From Hoeflea sp. (GTDB lineage Bacteria; Pseudomonadota; Alphaproteobacteria; Rhizobiales; Rhizobiaceae): a stretch of DNA of 64,000 nucleotides. Under the pieces are notes generated by a model. It did not search any database. It was not told the DNA's origin and saw only the letters and a list, made by a program, of their open reading frames with translations. This document shows, piece by piece, positions 18,368 to 29,786 of the stretch (its first letter is position 1; each line of letters opens with the position of its first letter). Made by a program: the position numbers and the translations under genes. The stretch is taken from NCBI GenBank assembly GCA_019084245.1, contig JAHRFE010000028.1, positions 186,001-250,000 of the forward strand. The letters are read 5' to 3'.

Positions 18368-18456
18368 CCCCCTCTCTTGCCTTTTCCAAGCACTTGCCCG
18401 GGCGTTGCCCGCGCAAATGCAGGAAATGGCTTTCTCCCCCTCCAGGGGGGAGAGGG
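18368..18456. repeat. Repeat family D, copy 2, right border of DUF559 gene 1 (inverted)
   Basis: Read in reverse it gives the same order as copy 1: CTCTCCCCCCTGGAGGGGGA, then GAAAGCCATTTCC..., ending GGCAAGAGAGGGGG. Its right end (GGGGGGAGAGGG) is the ribosome binding site used by pccA. Confidence 0.78.
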
Positions 18457-18462
18457 TCGATG

Positions 18463-20465
18463 ATGTTTTCCAAAATCCTGATCGCCAATCGCGGTGAAAT
18501 CGCCTGCCGGGTCATCAAGACCGCGAAGAAAATGGGCATCGCCACCGTGGCGGTCTATTCCGACGCCGACCGCAATGCCGAGCATGTGCGGCTGGCCGAC
18601 GAGGCGGTGCATATCGGGCCGCCGCCGGCCAACCAGTCCTACCTGATGGCCGACCGGATCATCGCCGCCTGCAAGGAGACGGGCTCCCAAGCCGTGCATC
18701 CGGGCTACGGGTTCCTCTCCGAGCGGGCCTCTTTCTGCGAGGCGCTGGAAGCGGAAGGCATCGTCTTCATCGGCCCGAAGGTCAAGGCGATCGAGGCGAT
18801 GGGCGACAAGATCACCTCGAAGAAGATCGCGGCCGAGGCCGGCGTCTCCACCGTGCCCGGCCATATGGGCCTGATCGACGATGAGGCCCATGCGGCGAAG
18901 ATCGCCGCCGGGATCGGCTATCCGGTGATGATCAAGGCGTCGGCCGGCGGCGGCGGCAAGGGCATGCGGGTGGCGTGGAACGACGCCGAGGCGCGCGAGG
19001 GTTTTGCCCGCTCCAAGTCCGAAGCCGCGAGTTCGTTTGGCGACGACCGCATCTTCATCGAGAAATTCATCGAGGAGCCGCGGCATATCGAGATCCAGCT
19101 GATCGCCGACGGCCACGGCACCGCGATCTATCTGGGCGAGCGCGAATGCTCGATCCAGCGGCGCAACCAGAAGGTCGTCGAGGAAGCGCCCTCGCCGTTT
19201 CTCGATGCCGAAACCCGGAAAGCCATGGGCGAGCAGTCGGTGGCGCTGGCGCAGGCCGTCGACTACCAGTCGGCCGGTACCGTCGAGTTCATCGTCGACA
19301 AGAACAGGAAATTCTATTTCCTCGAGATGAACACCCGGCTGCAGGTCGAGCACCCGGTCACGGAACTGATCACCGGCATCGACCTGGTCGAGCAGATGAT
19401 CCGGGTGGCCGCCGGCGAGAAGCTCTCCTTCAGCCAGGATGACGTCACGCTCACCGGCTGGGCGGTCGAAAGCCGGCTTTACGCCGAGGATCCCTACCGC
19501 AATTTCCTGCCCTCGATCGGCCGGTTGACCCGCTACCGCCCGCCGCAGGAAGGCACCATCGACGGCGTCACCATCCGCAACGACACCGGCGTCACCGAGG
19601 GCTCGGAGATCTCGATGTTCTACGACCCGATGGTGGCCAAGCTCTGCACCCATGCGCCGACACGGCTCGAGGCGGTCGACGCCATGGCCGACGCGCTGGA
19701 CCGCTTCGAGGTCGAGGGCATCGGCCACAATCTGCCGTTCCTGTCGGCCTTGATGCAGCATCCGCGCTGGCGCGAGGGGCGGCTGTCGACCGGCTTCATC
19801 GCGGAGGAATACCCGGAAGGCTTCGGCCCGGTGCCGCCCGATGACGCCACGGTCGAGCGCTTCGCCATTGCGGCCCTTCTGCTCAGCCACATCCACGGCG
19901 AACGCAATGCGCAGATCTCCGGCGCCCGCTTCAGCCAGGCCGAAAAGCGCGCGCACGAGGACAAGGTCGTGCGCATCGCCGGCCAGGAGATCCCCGGACA
20001 TATCGACGACACCGACGAGGACTACCGGGTTCGCCTGCCCGGCCGCGCGCCCTTGTCCGTCTCGACAGACTGGACGCCCGGCGCGAAGCTCGCGATCTTC
20101 ACCATCGATGGCGCCAGCCAAGCCATCAAGGTCGAGCCCACGGAGGCCGGCTGGCGGCTCAGGCAATTGGGCGTCGATGTCCGCGCCCAGGTGTTTTCCC
20201 CGCGCGTCGCCGAGCTTGCCCGGCTGATGAAGGCAAAACCCGCGCCCGACACGTCGGGCCTGCTGCTCTGCCCGATGCCGGGCCTGATCGTGTCGATCGC
20301 CGTCAATGAGGGCGACACCGTCGAGGAGGGCCAGACGCTCGCCGTCGTCGAGGCGATGAAGATGGAAAACGTGCTCCGCGCCGAACGCCGCGGCGTGGTC
20401 TCTCGCATCCCGGTCAAGCCCGGCGACAGCCTGGCGGTGGACGAGATCATCATGGAGTTTGCGAA

Positions 20466-20469
<4 letters not shown>
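18463..20469 (+). CDS. pccA: Propionyl/acetyl-CoA carboxylase, biotin carboxylase (alpha) subunit
   Basis: 668 residues from ATG 18463 (in-frame ATG at 18460 is equally close to the binding site). The N-terminal biotin carboxylase has [18 protein letters not shown], the ATP-grasp glycine loop [12 protein letters not shown], and the [19 protein letters not shown] segment (here [10 protein letters not shown]). A BT linker domain follows, then a C-terminal biotin carrier with EAMKMEN around the biotinyl lysine (~residue 633). It works with PccB. The stop overlaps the mutase start by 4 bases (ATGA). Confidence 0.95.
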
Positions 20470-22604
<2,135 letters not shown>

Positions 22605-22626
22605 GGGGCTCTCTCTTCCTGTGGCG

Positions 22627-22912
22627 CCCCCTCATCCGTCAGCTTCGCTGACACCTTCTCCCACGAGGGGAGAAGGAGAGTGCCAGACCGGACGCCTTGT
22701 TTCCAGATTAGACCGGTTAGGTCGTTTACACTTCGGCTTGGCAAGGAGATCGACCGACCCGCTACTGCCTCTTGATCCCACAATCCCACGCCGATTAAGG
22801 GATCTTTGCTGGCCTTGGAAACCCGCACCGGAGCGGCCTCTGGGCACCCTTCTCCCTTCTCCCCTCGCGGGAGAAGGTGGATCGCCGCAAAGCGGCGAGA
22901 CGGATGAGGGGG
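22627..22912. repeat. Repeat family C, copy 1 (286 bp), left border of DUF559 gene 2
   Basis: Bounded by CCCTCATCCGTC at the left and GACGGATGAGGG at the right. Each end has a further hairpin (AGCTTCGCTGACA; CTTCTCCCACGAGGGGAGAAG; ATCGCCGCAAAGCGGCGA). The core has CCAGATTAGACCGGTTAGG and GTTTACACTTCGGCTTGGCA. No coding capacity is seen. Confidence 0.88.
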
Positions 22913-22919
22913 TCTTTGT

Positions 22920-23288
22920 CTACCGCCAATCCTGCCTCAGCGAAACATCCCGCGCAAAGGCAATAATCGTCGCGCGTGTCGCTTCGAGATCGCGCATCAC
23001 GTCATCATTCCAGAACCGCAACACCCGAAAGCCAAGGCCAGCAAGCGCCGCATCGCGCACCAAGTCCCTCTGGTTCCCGGCATGCTGCACGCCATCCACC
23101 TCGACAATCAACTTCGCTTCCATGCAGACGAAATCCGCGATATATGCTCCCATCGGCACCTGCCGCCGGAACTTGAGCCCATCGAGCCGCCGGTTCCGCA
23201 GCGCGCCCCACAACCGCGCTTCGGCTTCCGTCGGCGCCCGGCGCATGGATCGCGCGAAATTGCGCAGGCGTTGGATATCCTTGCCCAT
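22920..23288 (-). CDS. DUF559 (Vsr-like PD-(D/E)xK endonuclease fold) protein 2
   Basis: 122 residues from ATG 23288. The nuclease core is IADFVCMEAKLIVEVDGVQH; N-terminal LRNFARSMRRAPTEAEARLW and C-terminal FRVLRFWNDDVMRDL match protein 1 closely. The stop codon is 7 bases from the end of repeat C copy 1. The start is 2 bases from repeat C copy 2, whose terminal GGATGAGGGGG gives the ribosome binding site. The gene thus fills the space between the two copies exactly. Confidence 0.88.
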   Translation of the reverse strand: MGKDIQRLRNFARSMRRAPTEAEARLWGALRNRRLDGLKFRRQVPMGAYIADFVCMEAKLIVEVDGVQHAGNQRDLVRDAALAGLGFRVLRFWNDDVMRDLEATRATIIAFARDVSLRQDWR

Positions 23289-23290
23289 GG

Positions 23291-23569
23291 CCCCCTCATC
23301 CGTCAGCTTCGCTGACACCTTCTCCCACGAGGGGAGAAGGAAGGTATAGTGCCAGACCGGTCGCCTCGTTTCCAGATTGGACCGGATAGGGTGTTTACAC
23401 TTCGGCTTGGCAGGGGTGGCAAGTTGGCGTCTTGATCCAGCCATCGCAATGCATTTGAACCCATCACCGCAGATCTCGGCCCCACGCACCGGAGCCGCCG
23501 CGAGGCACCCCTTCCTTCTCCCCTCGTGGGAGAAGGTGGATCGCCGCATAGCGGCGAGACGGATGAGGG
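23291..23569. repeat. Repeat family C, copy 2 (279 bp), right border of DUF559 gene 2
   Basis: Direct repeat of copy 1 with the same termini and core (CCAGATTGGACCGGATAGGG, GTTTACACTTCGGCTTGGCA). The middle ~100 bp is diverged while both ends are almost unchanged. Confidence 0.88.
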
Positions 23570-23800
23570 CCTTTTGCCGCCATCGCTGATGGATGGGGCG
23601 TCTTGCGGCCAATTCCGGGGACAATATCATCCCGTTCCGGACAAATATTTCCACCGATAAAAGGCCAGGCCATTGATCCGGAAGCAATTATCCAAAGACC
23701 GGCGACGGTCCGCCACTCCAGCGCGCACCTTTTCATCCCCGCCCTGCAACCATGCCCCCATACTGCCTGCCATGTTTCACAACAACCTGGCAGCACCCCC

Positions 23801-24592
23801 ATGGACTGGACCCTCGCCATCGAACGCAATCTCGCGGCCCTCCGGCAGATCGCCGGGAGCCTGGTCGCCATGGCCGGGCTCGATCCCCTGCAGCCAACCG
23901 CCATGCTGCCCCGCCACTTGCACGCATCCGTGCTCTCCATCCTCCGGCCCGCCGAAGCAGCGCTCAGGCGGCTGATCGTCATCGCCGCACGGGATCTCGT
24001 CGTCACCCTCTCGCCCGCCGAGCGGGACCGTCTCGCCCAAACCGCGCTCCCGCCGCAGACCTCGCGCACCGGCATCTTCCTCAACGGCCGGATTGCGGGC
24101 CCCGAGGATCTCGCCGCCCTCGGGCGTGGGAGCCGCAGGGCTGCCGAGGCCGTCGCTGTCATCGCCGCCCGGGCCCCCGGTGGCGATAGAAAGGCGCGCG
24201 CGCCGTGCTTCTCCCTGTTCGACCCGCTCAAGCGCTTCGGCCCCGTCCGGCAAGGCCCGTCGCAGTGGGTGCCGCGCATCCTCTTCGATCTTGATGCGCC
24301 ACCAGCCCCGCCCGCGCGCAAGCCAGCCTCCCCCAATGATCCTGTCAACGCCGCGCAACTGTGCCGCCGGCTCTTCGCCCTCAAGACCGCCCTCGACGAC
24401 CTGCCCGGCCAGGCCCAACGCCTTGCCCGCTGGCGGGCGCGGCGCATGTTTCGCCGCAGCGGCCGTCTCTCCCCGCTACGGCCGGGCTCCCCGCCCGGTC
24501 ACCGCCAGCGCGGCACTCATAAGGTCGATGACCTGCTGCATCACTGCCACGGGCTGGCGATCGACGTCGTCATGCGAAACGACACGTCCTGA
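23801..24592 (+). CDS. Conserved hypothetical protein of rhizobial type
   Basis: 263 residues from ATG 23801; the longer frame to 23603 is unlikely. The N-terminal half is helical and hydrophobic/basic (MDWTLAIERNLAALRQIAGSLVAMAGL), followed by RHLHASVLSILRPAEAALRRLIVIAARDL. The C-terminal half is Arg/Pro-rich and probably disordered. It resembles proteins of unknown function that are common in Hyphomicrobiales. No catalytic motif or signal peptide is seen, and its neighbours on both sides are repeats. Confidence 0.72.
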   Translation: MDWTLAIERNLAALRQIAGSLVAMAGLDPLQPTAMLPRHLHASVLSILRPAEAALRRLIVIAARDLVVTLSPAERDRLAQTALPPQTSRTGIFLNGRIAGPEDLAALGRGSRRAAEAVAVIAARAPGGDRKARAPCFSLFDPLKRFGPVRQGPSQWVPRILFDLDAPPAPPARKPASPNDPVNAAQLCRRLFALKTALDDLPGQAQRLARWRARRMFRRSGRLSPLRPGSPPGHRQRGTHKVDDLLHHCHGLAIDVVMRNDTS

Positions 24593-24648
24593 GGGGGCAT
24601 TGGCCGGGATGCCCATGTCTGTTGAAACCGGGCAAAGACTCCACCATT

Positions 24649-24761
24649 CCGTCACCCCGGACTTGATCCGGGGTCTAGCCACCGCGCGTCCGCGCGGTGA
24701 AAGACTCGCTTCAGCCCAAGGACTTGGGCTCAATGATGCCGGATCAAGTCCGGCATGACGG
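24649..24761. repeat. Repeat family A, copy 4
   Basis: CCGTCACCCCGGACTTGATC at the left, GCCGGATCAAGTCCGGCATG-ACGG at the right. The inner palindrome is the ACCGCGCGTCCGCGCGGT variant, with the CAGCCCAAGGACTTGGGCT hairpin. Confidence 0.87.
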
Positions 24762-24866
24762 CATTGCCCGTACAACGTCGCGTTCAAACGGATTCATTCA
24801 ATGCGTTGCAGCATCCTCAGCGCATCCAATTGAATACTCCGCACTCTGGCGCAAAACTCCGCCGTT

Positions 24867-25008
24867 CCGTCATCCCGGCCCCCCCGCCGGGATCCAGCCA
24901 CCGCGCGTCCGCGCGGTGAAAGACTCATTCAGCCCAAGGACTTGGGCTCAATGGATGCCGGAGGCAATGACGTCGCTTCGCTTGTCTGGGTCAAGCCCGG
25001 CATGACGG
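24867..25008. repeat. Repeat family A, copy 5
   Basis: Same order as copy 4 with the same ACCGCGCGTCCGCGCGGT palindrome. The right arm is lengthened by about 25 bp (GGCAATGACGTCGCTTCGCT). Copies 4 and 5 fill most of the 477-bp gap between 24592 and the M19 dipeptidase. Confidence 0.82.
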
Positions 25009-25069
25009 TATTGAAGCGCCCAATGCATGCACTCAAACGACCTATGCGCATCCGAAACGCCCTCGCCCG

Positions 25070-26134
25070 TCACGCCCCCCAGGTCCGCTCCAAAAGCCGG
25101 ACCCAGTTGCCCCGGGCGATCTTCCCGATCAGCGCCTCACCGTACTGTCGCTCCCGCATCTGCCCGATCAGCGCCTGAACCCCGGTGACGTCGCCGATCA
25201 CGTCGGGGATCTCGGCGCCATCGAAATCCGAGCCGAAGCCGACATGGTCCTCGCCGAGTTGTTCGAGCAGGTGATCGAGATGGCGCATCACCGGGTCCCA
25301 GCCGCAGTCGGTCGCCTTGCGGCCGTCCGCGCGCAGGAACACGGTGGCGTAGTTCAAACCGACCATACCGCCCGACTCGCGGATCATCGCGAGCTGCCGG
25401 TCGGTGAGGTTGCGGGTCGACGGCGTCACCGCGTGCGCATTGGAATGGGTGGCGACCAGCGGCGCATCGGAGATCCGGGCGACATCGTCGAAGCCCTTTT
25501 CATTGAGATGCGACAGGTCGATCATGATCCTGAGCGCGTTGCAGGCCCTGACCAGATCCTTGCCGGCGTCGGTCAGGCCCGGGCCGGTGTCGGGGTCGCC
25601 CGGAAATCGGAACGGCACGCCGTGGCCGAACACCGTGGGCCGGCTCCACACCGGGCCGAGCGAGCGCAAGCCCATGGCGTGGAACGCGTGAAGCGCATCG
25701 AGATCCGGGCCGATGGCCTCGGCGCCCTCCATGTGCATGATTGCGGCGATGGCGCCGCTCTCGAGGCAGGCGCGGAGATCGGCCGTGGTCCGGCAGATCT
25801 TCAACGCGCCGTCCGACACCCGCTCCATCCACATCAGGTGGCCTGCCATCTGCAAGGCTGTCGCCTGGGTCTGATCAGCCGTCATCAGCGCGGGCAGCGG
25901 CAGGTCATAGGGCGGGCTGTCCATCATCGCCTGGTAGTCGGGCGCGTCCTCCTCCGGCGGCGAGGAGATGTAGATGGCGAAGAAGCCGCCGGCAAAGCCC
26001 GCGTCTCGCATCCGCGGCAGGTCGAGATGGCCGGTGCCGTCACCCGTCAGCCAGGTCTCGGCGCGGCTCTCCGGCGCGCGCAGCAGCCGCAGCAGAAAAT
26101 CATTGTGCCCATCGAAAAACGGCATGTCGGCCAT
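25070..26134 (-). CDS. Membrane dipeptidase family protein (peptidase M19)
   Basis: 354 residues from ATG 26134. Zinc dipeptidase of the renal dipeptidase family, acting on dipeptides including ones with a C-terminal D-residue. Motifs: FFDGHNDFLLRLL (His-x-Asp of the metal site), MHMEGAEAIGPD (bridging Glu), DLSHLNEKGFDD and VATHSNAHAV (His ligands), GFGSDFDGAEIP. No signal peptide, so it is cytosolic. Last gene of the ABC operon, suggesting that imported dipeptides are cut at once. Confidence 0.9.
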   Translation of the reverse strand: MADMPFFDGHNDFLLRLLRAPESRAETWLTGDGTGHLDLPRMRDAGFAGGFFAIYISSPPEEDAPDYQAMMDSPPYDLPLPALMTADQTQATALQMAGHLMWMERVSDGALKICRTTADLRACLESGAIAAIMHMEGAEAIGPDLDALHAFHAMGLRSLGPVWSRPTVFGHGVPFRFPGDPDTGPGLTDAGKDLVRACNALRIMIDLSHLNEKGFDDVARISDAPLVATHSNAHAVTPSTRNLTDRQLAMIRESGGMVGLNYATVFLRADGRKATDCGWDPVMRHLDHLLEQLGEDHVGFGSDFDGAEIPDVIGDVTGVQALIGQMRERQYGEALIGKIARGNWVRLLERTWGA

Positions 26135-26197
26135 GGTGTACTCTTTCGTGTCGCCCGTCATCATGCTGCCGGGTTCACCCGGCGCCTCAGGGCAAGG

Positions 26198-26968
<771 letters not shown>

Positions 26969-26974
26969 CGCGGT

Positions 26975-27802
26975 CTACTCCAGCCAGGCCGCGTCGCGCG
27001 CCAGCACCGGCAGCGGGCGGACGTCGCCATTGATCTTGGGCAGGCAGCCGATGAGGCCTCTTGTATAAGGGTGTTGGGCCTCGCTCATCTTCGCCGCATC
27101 GAGCTCCTCCACAACCCGCCCCGCATACATCACCAGCACCCGGTCGCAGAAGGTCGAGACCAGTTCGAGATCGTGGCTGATGAAGATCAGGCCCATGCCG
27201 CGCTCGGAGACCAGCCGGTCGAGAATGCGCAGCACCTCGATCTGAACGGTGACGTCGAGCGCCGAGGTCGGCTCGTCGGCAATCAGCAGGTCGGGCTCGG
27301 TCACCAGCATCATGGCGATCATCGCGCGCTGGCCCATGCCGCCCGAGAGTTCATGCGGATAGGCCGCCATCACCCGCTCCGGATCGCGGATCTGCACGGC
27401 TTCGAGCATGGCCAGCGACTTGTCGCGCGCCTCCGACTTGCCGCCGTGCAGCTTGACCGCCTCCATCAGCTGCTTGCCGATGGTCATCACCGGGTTCAAT
27501 GAGAATTTCGGATCCTGCATCACCATCGACATCCGCGCGCCGCGTAAAGATCGCCATTTGGCGGGCGTCGCGTCACGCAGATCGATGCCGTCGAATTCGA
27601 GCAGGTCGGCGGTGGCCTTGCCCGACACCGGGGTGAGGCCCAGGATGGCGCGGCCGGTCTGGGACTTGCCCGAGCCGCTCTCGCCGACAATGCCGAGCCG
27701 CTCGCGACCGAGTTCGAAGGAAACGCCGCGCACCACCTCGACCGGCCCCTGCCGCGAGGGAAACGCGATGCGCAGATTCTCGACGGAAAGCAGCGGGCTC
27801 AT
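26975..27802 (-). CDS. Peptide ABC transporter ATP-binding protein (DppD/OppD type)
   Basis: 275 residues from ATG 27802, which overlaps the upstream permease stop by 4 bases. Walker [10 protein letters not shown], signature [13 protein letters not shown] (Met replaces the usual Gln, as is common in DppD), Walker [14 protein letters not shown]-loop FISHDLELV. The C-terminal [14 protein letters not shown] is the OppD/DppD extension, although the usual multi-Cys end is reduced to one Cys. Confidence 0.93.
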   Translation of the reverse strand: MSPLLSVENLRIAFPSRQGPVEVVRGVSFELGRERLGIVGESGSGKSQTGRAILGLTPVSGKATADLLEFDGIDLRDATPAKWRSLRGARMSMVMQDPKFSLNPVMTIGKQLMEAVKLHGGKSEARDKSLAMLEAVQIRDPERVMAAYPHELSGGMGQRAMIAMMLVTEPDLLIADEPTSALDVTVQIEVLRILDRLVSERGMGLIFISHDLELVSTFCDRVLVMYAGRVVEELDAAKMSEAQHPYTRGLIGCLPKINGDVRPLPVLARDAAWLE

Positions 27803-28725
27803 TGTTGCTGCGCCTTCGGATCGAGCACGTCGCGCAGGCCATCGCCGAGCAGGTTGAAACCGAGCGAGACAACAAAGATCGCGATGCCGGGCATGGTGGC
27901 GACCCACCAGTAATCGATGAGGAACCGGCGTCCGCCGGCAATCATCGCGCCCCATTCGGGCTGCGGCGGTTGCGCGCCAAGACCGAGAAAGCCGAGACCC
28001 GCGGCAGTGAGGATGATGCCCGCCATGTCGAGCGTCACGCGGATGATCACCGAGGACATGCACAAGGGCACGACATGGCCCCAGATGATGCGGCCGGAGG
28101 AGGCGCCCTGCAGGCGGATGGCGTCGATGTGCTCGGCGTTGCGGATCGAGAGTGTTTCCGCGCGCGCCAGGCGGGCGTAGGGCGGCCAGGATGTTATCGC
28201 GATGGCGATGATGGCGTTCTCGATGCCGGGTCCGAGGGCTGCGACAAAGGCCAGCGCCAGGATCAGCCGCGGGAAGGCCAGGAAGATGTCGGTGATCCGC
28301 ATCAGCACGGTATCGATCCAGCCGCCGAAATAGCCAGACGTGGTGCCGACCAGCAGCCCGATCGGCGTGGCGATGATCGCCACCAGCGCCACCACCATCA
28401 GCGTCAGCCGCGCGCCGTGGACGACGCGGGAAAAGATGTCGCGGGCGAGATCATCGGTGCCCATCCAGTGATCCATCGACGGCGGCAGCAGCCGCTCGGT
28501 GCGCAAATCGCCGCCCAGCAGCGGATTGTAGGGCGCAATCACATCGGCGAAGATGGCGACCAGCACGAGAATGAGAACAATGCCCAGGCCCACCATGCCG
28601 AGCCGGTTGCTGGTGAAGCTGAGCCAGATCCGCCAGGCCTGGCCGAGCCGCGCCTGGTTGCGCGAGGCGGGCTGTTCGCTCAAGAGCCACTGGCTCAGGC
28701 CCTGGCGCGATGGATCAGCGGTCAT
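27799..28725 (-). CDS. Peptide ABC transporter permease (DppC type)
   Basis: 308 residues from ATG 28725, overlapping the upstream gene's stop by 4 bases. An N-terminal OppC-like tail and first helix (LGMVGLGIVLILVLVAIFADVIAPYNP), then five more helices and the EAA-type loop LARAETLSIRNAEHIDAIRLQGAS. Inner-membrane half of the peptide channel. Confidence 0.93.
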   Translation of the reverse strand: MTADPSRQGLSQWLLSEQPASRNQARLGQAWRIWLSFTSNRLGMVGLGIVLILVLVAIFADVIAPYNPLLGGDLRTERLLPPSMDHWMGTDDLARDIFSRVVHGARLTLMVVALVAIIATPIGLLVGTTSGYFGGWIDTVLMRITDIFLAFPRLILALAFVAALGPGIENAIIAIAITSWPPYARLARAETLSIRNAEHIDAIRLQGASSGRIIWGHVVPLCMSSVIIRVTLDMAGIILTAAGLGFLGLGAQPPQPEWGAMIAGGRRFLIDYWWVATMPGIAIFVVSLGFNLLGDGLRDVLDPKAQQQ

Positions 28726-29729
28726 GAGCGCCTCCTGACCCGCGGGTCGAGCAGGGTGTAGAGAAAGTCGGACAACAGGTTGAGGCCGACAAAGATGATG
28801 CCGATCAGAAGCGTGCCGCCGAGCACGGCGTTCATGTCGGCGTTCTGCAGCGAATTGGTGAGATACTGCCCCAGCCCCGGCCAGGCGAAGACAGTCTCGG
28901 TCAGCACCGAGCCTTCGAGCAGCCCGGCATAGGACAGCGCGATCACCGTGACCAGCGGCACGGCGGCGTTGCGGAGCGCATGCACCCAGATGATGCGCCA
29001 TTCGGCCACGCCCTTGACCCGGGCAGTGACGACATATTCCTGCGCCAGTTCGTTGAGCATGAAGGAGCGCGTCATGCGCGCGATATAGGCCATCGAGTAA
29101 TAGCCGAGCAGCGCCCCAGGCAGCGCGATGTGCGAGACCACGTTGCGGAACGCGCCCCATTGCCCCTGCATCGCGGTGTCGACGAGATAGAGGCCGGTGA
29201 CCCGGGTGAAGGCATATTCGTAGGAGATGTCAATGCGGCCAGGCCCGGCCACCAGGCCCCATTTGGCGTAAAACACCAGCAGCCCCAGCAGGCCGAGCCA
29301 GAAGATCGGCGCGGAATAGCCCACAAGCCCGAGGATGCGGACCACCTGGTCGACCAGCTTGCCTTGCCGGACCGCGGCCCAGACCCCGACCGGAATGCCG
29401 AACAGGGTGCCGATGATGATCCCGACGGTGGCAAGCTCCAGCGTGGCGGGAAAGACATAGATGAGGTCGTCGAGAATCGGCTTCTTGGTCAGCACGCTCT
29501 CGCCGAAATCGCCGGTGATCGCCTTTTCGACATAGAGGCCGAACTGCACATAGAGCGGACGATCGAGGCCGAGTTCGACAAAGGCCCTGTCATAGGTCGA
29601 TTGCGAGGCGCGGTCGCCAACCACCGCCAGCACCGGGTCCACCGGGACCACCCGGCCGATCAGGAAGGTGACGACCAGCAGCCCGAGAATGGTGAAGGCG
29701 ACCGTTGCAGACAGCCGCAAGGCTCTCAT
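28722..29729 (-). CDS. Peptide ABC transporter permease (DppB type)
   Basis: 335 residues from ATG 29729. The frame extends to TTG 29786, but that stretch holds a strong hairpin and no binding site, while MRALRLSATVAFTILGLLVV is the usual DppB beginning. Six helices; the family segment GDFGESVLTKKPILDDL and the EAA-type loop ARMTRSFMLNELAQEYVVTARVKG are present. It has no obvious ribosome binding site of its own and may depend on coupling to the upstream solute-binding protein gene. Confidence 0.9.
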   Translation of the reverse strand: MRALRLSATVAFTILGLLVVTFLIGRVVPVDPVLAVVGDRASQSTYDRAFVELGLDRPLYVQFGLYVEKAITGDFGESVLTKKPILDDLIYVFPATLELATVGIIIGTLFGIPVGVWAAVRQGKLVDQVVRILGLVGYSAPIFWLGLLGLLVFYAKWGLVAGPGRIDISYEYAFTRVTGLYLVDTAMQGQWGAFRNVVSHIALPGALLGYYSMAYIARMTRSFMLNELAQEYVVTARVKGVAEWRIIWVHALRNAAVPLVTVIALSYAGLLEGSVLTETVFAWPGLGQYLTNSLQNADMNAVLGGTLLIGIIFVGLNLLSDFLYTLLDPRVRRRS

Positions 29730-29739
29730 CAGAAGAGCA

Positions 29740-29763
29740 GGAAGGGCGCTGGCGCGCCCTTCC
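29740..29763 (-). other. Intercistronic hairpin between solute-binding protein and permease genes
   Basis: GGAAGGGCGC - TGGC - GCGCCCTTCC, a perfect 10-bp stem 24 bases after the solute-binding protein stop and 11 bases before the permease ATG. Such hairpins usually raise the stability of the solute-binding-protein mRNA over the permease part. Confidence 0.75.
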
Positions 29764-29786
29764 GCAGTGATAGACTGGCCAGACAA

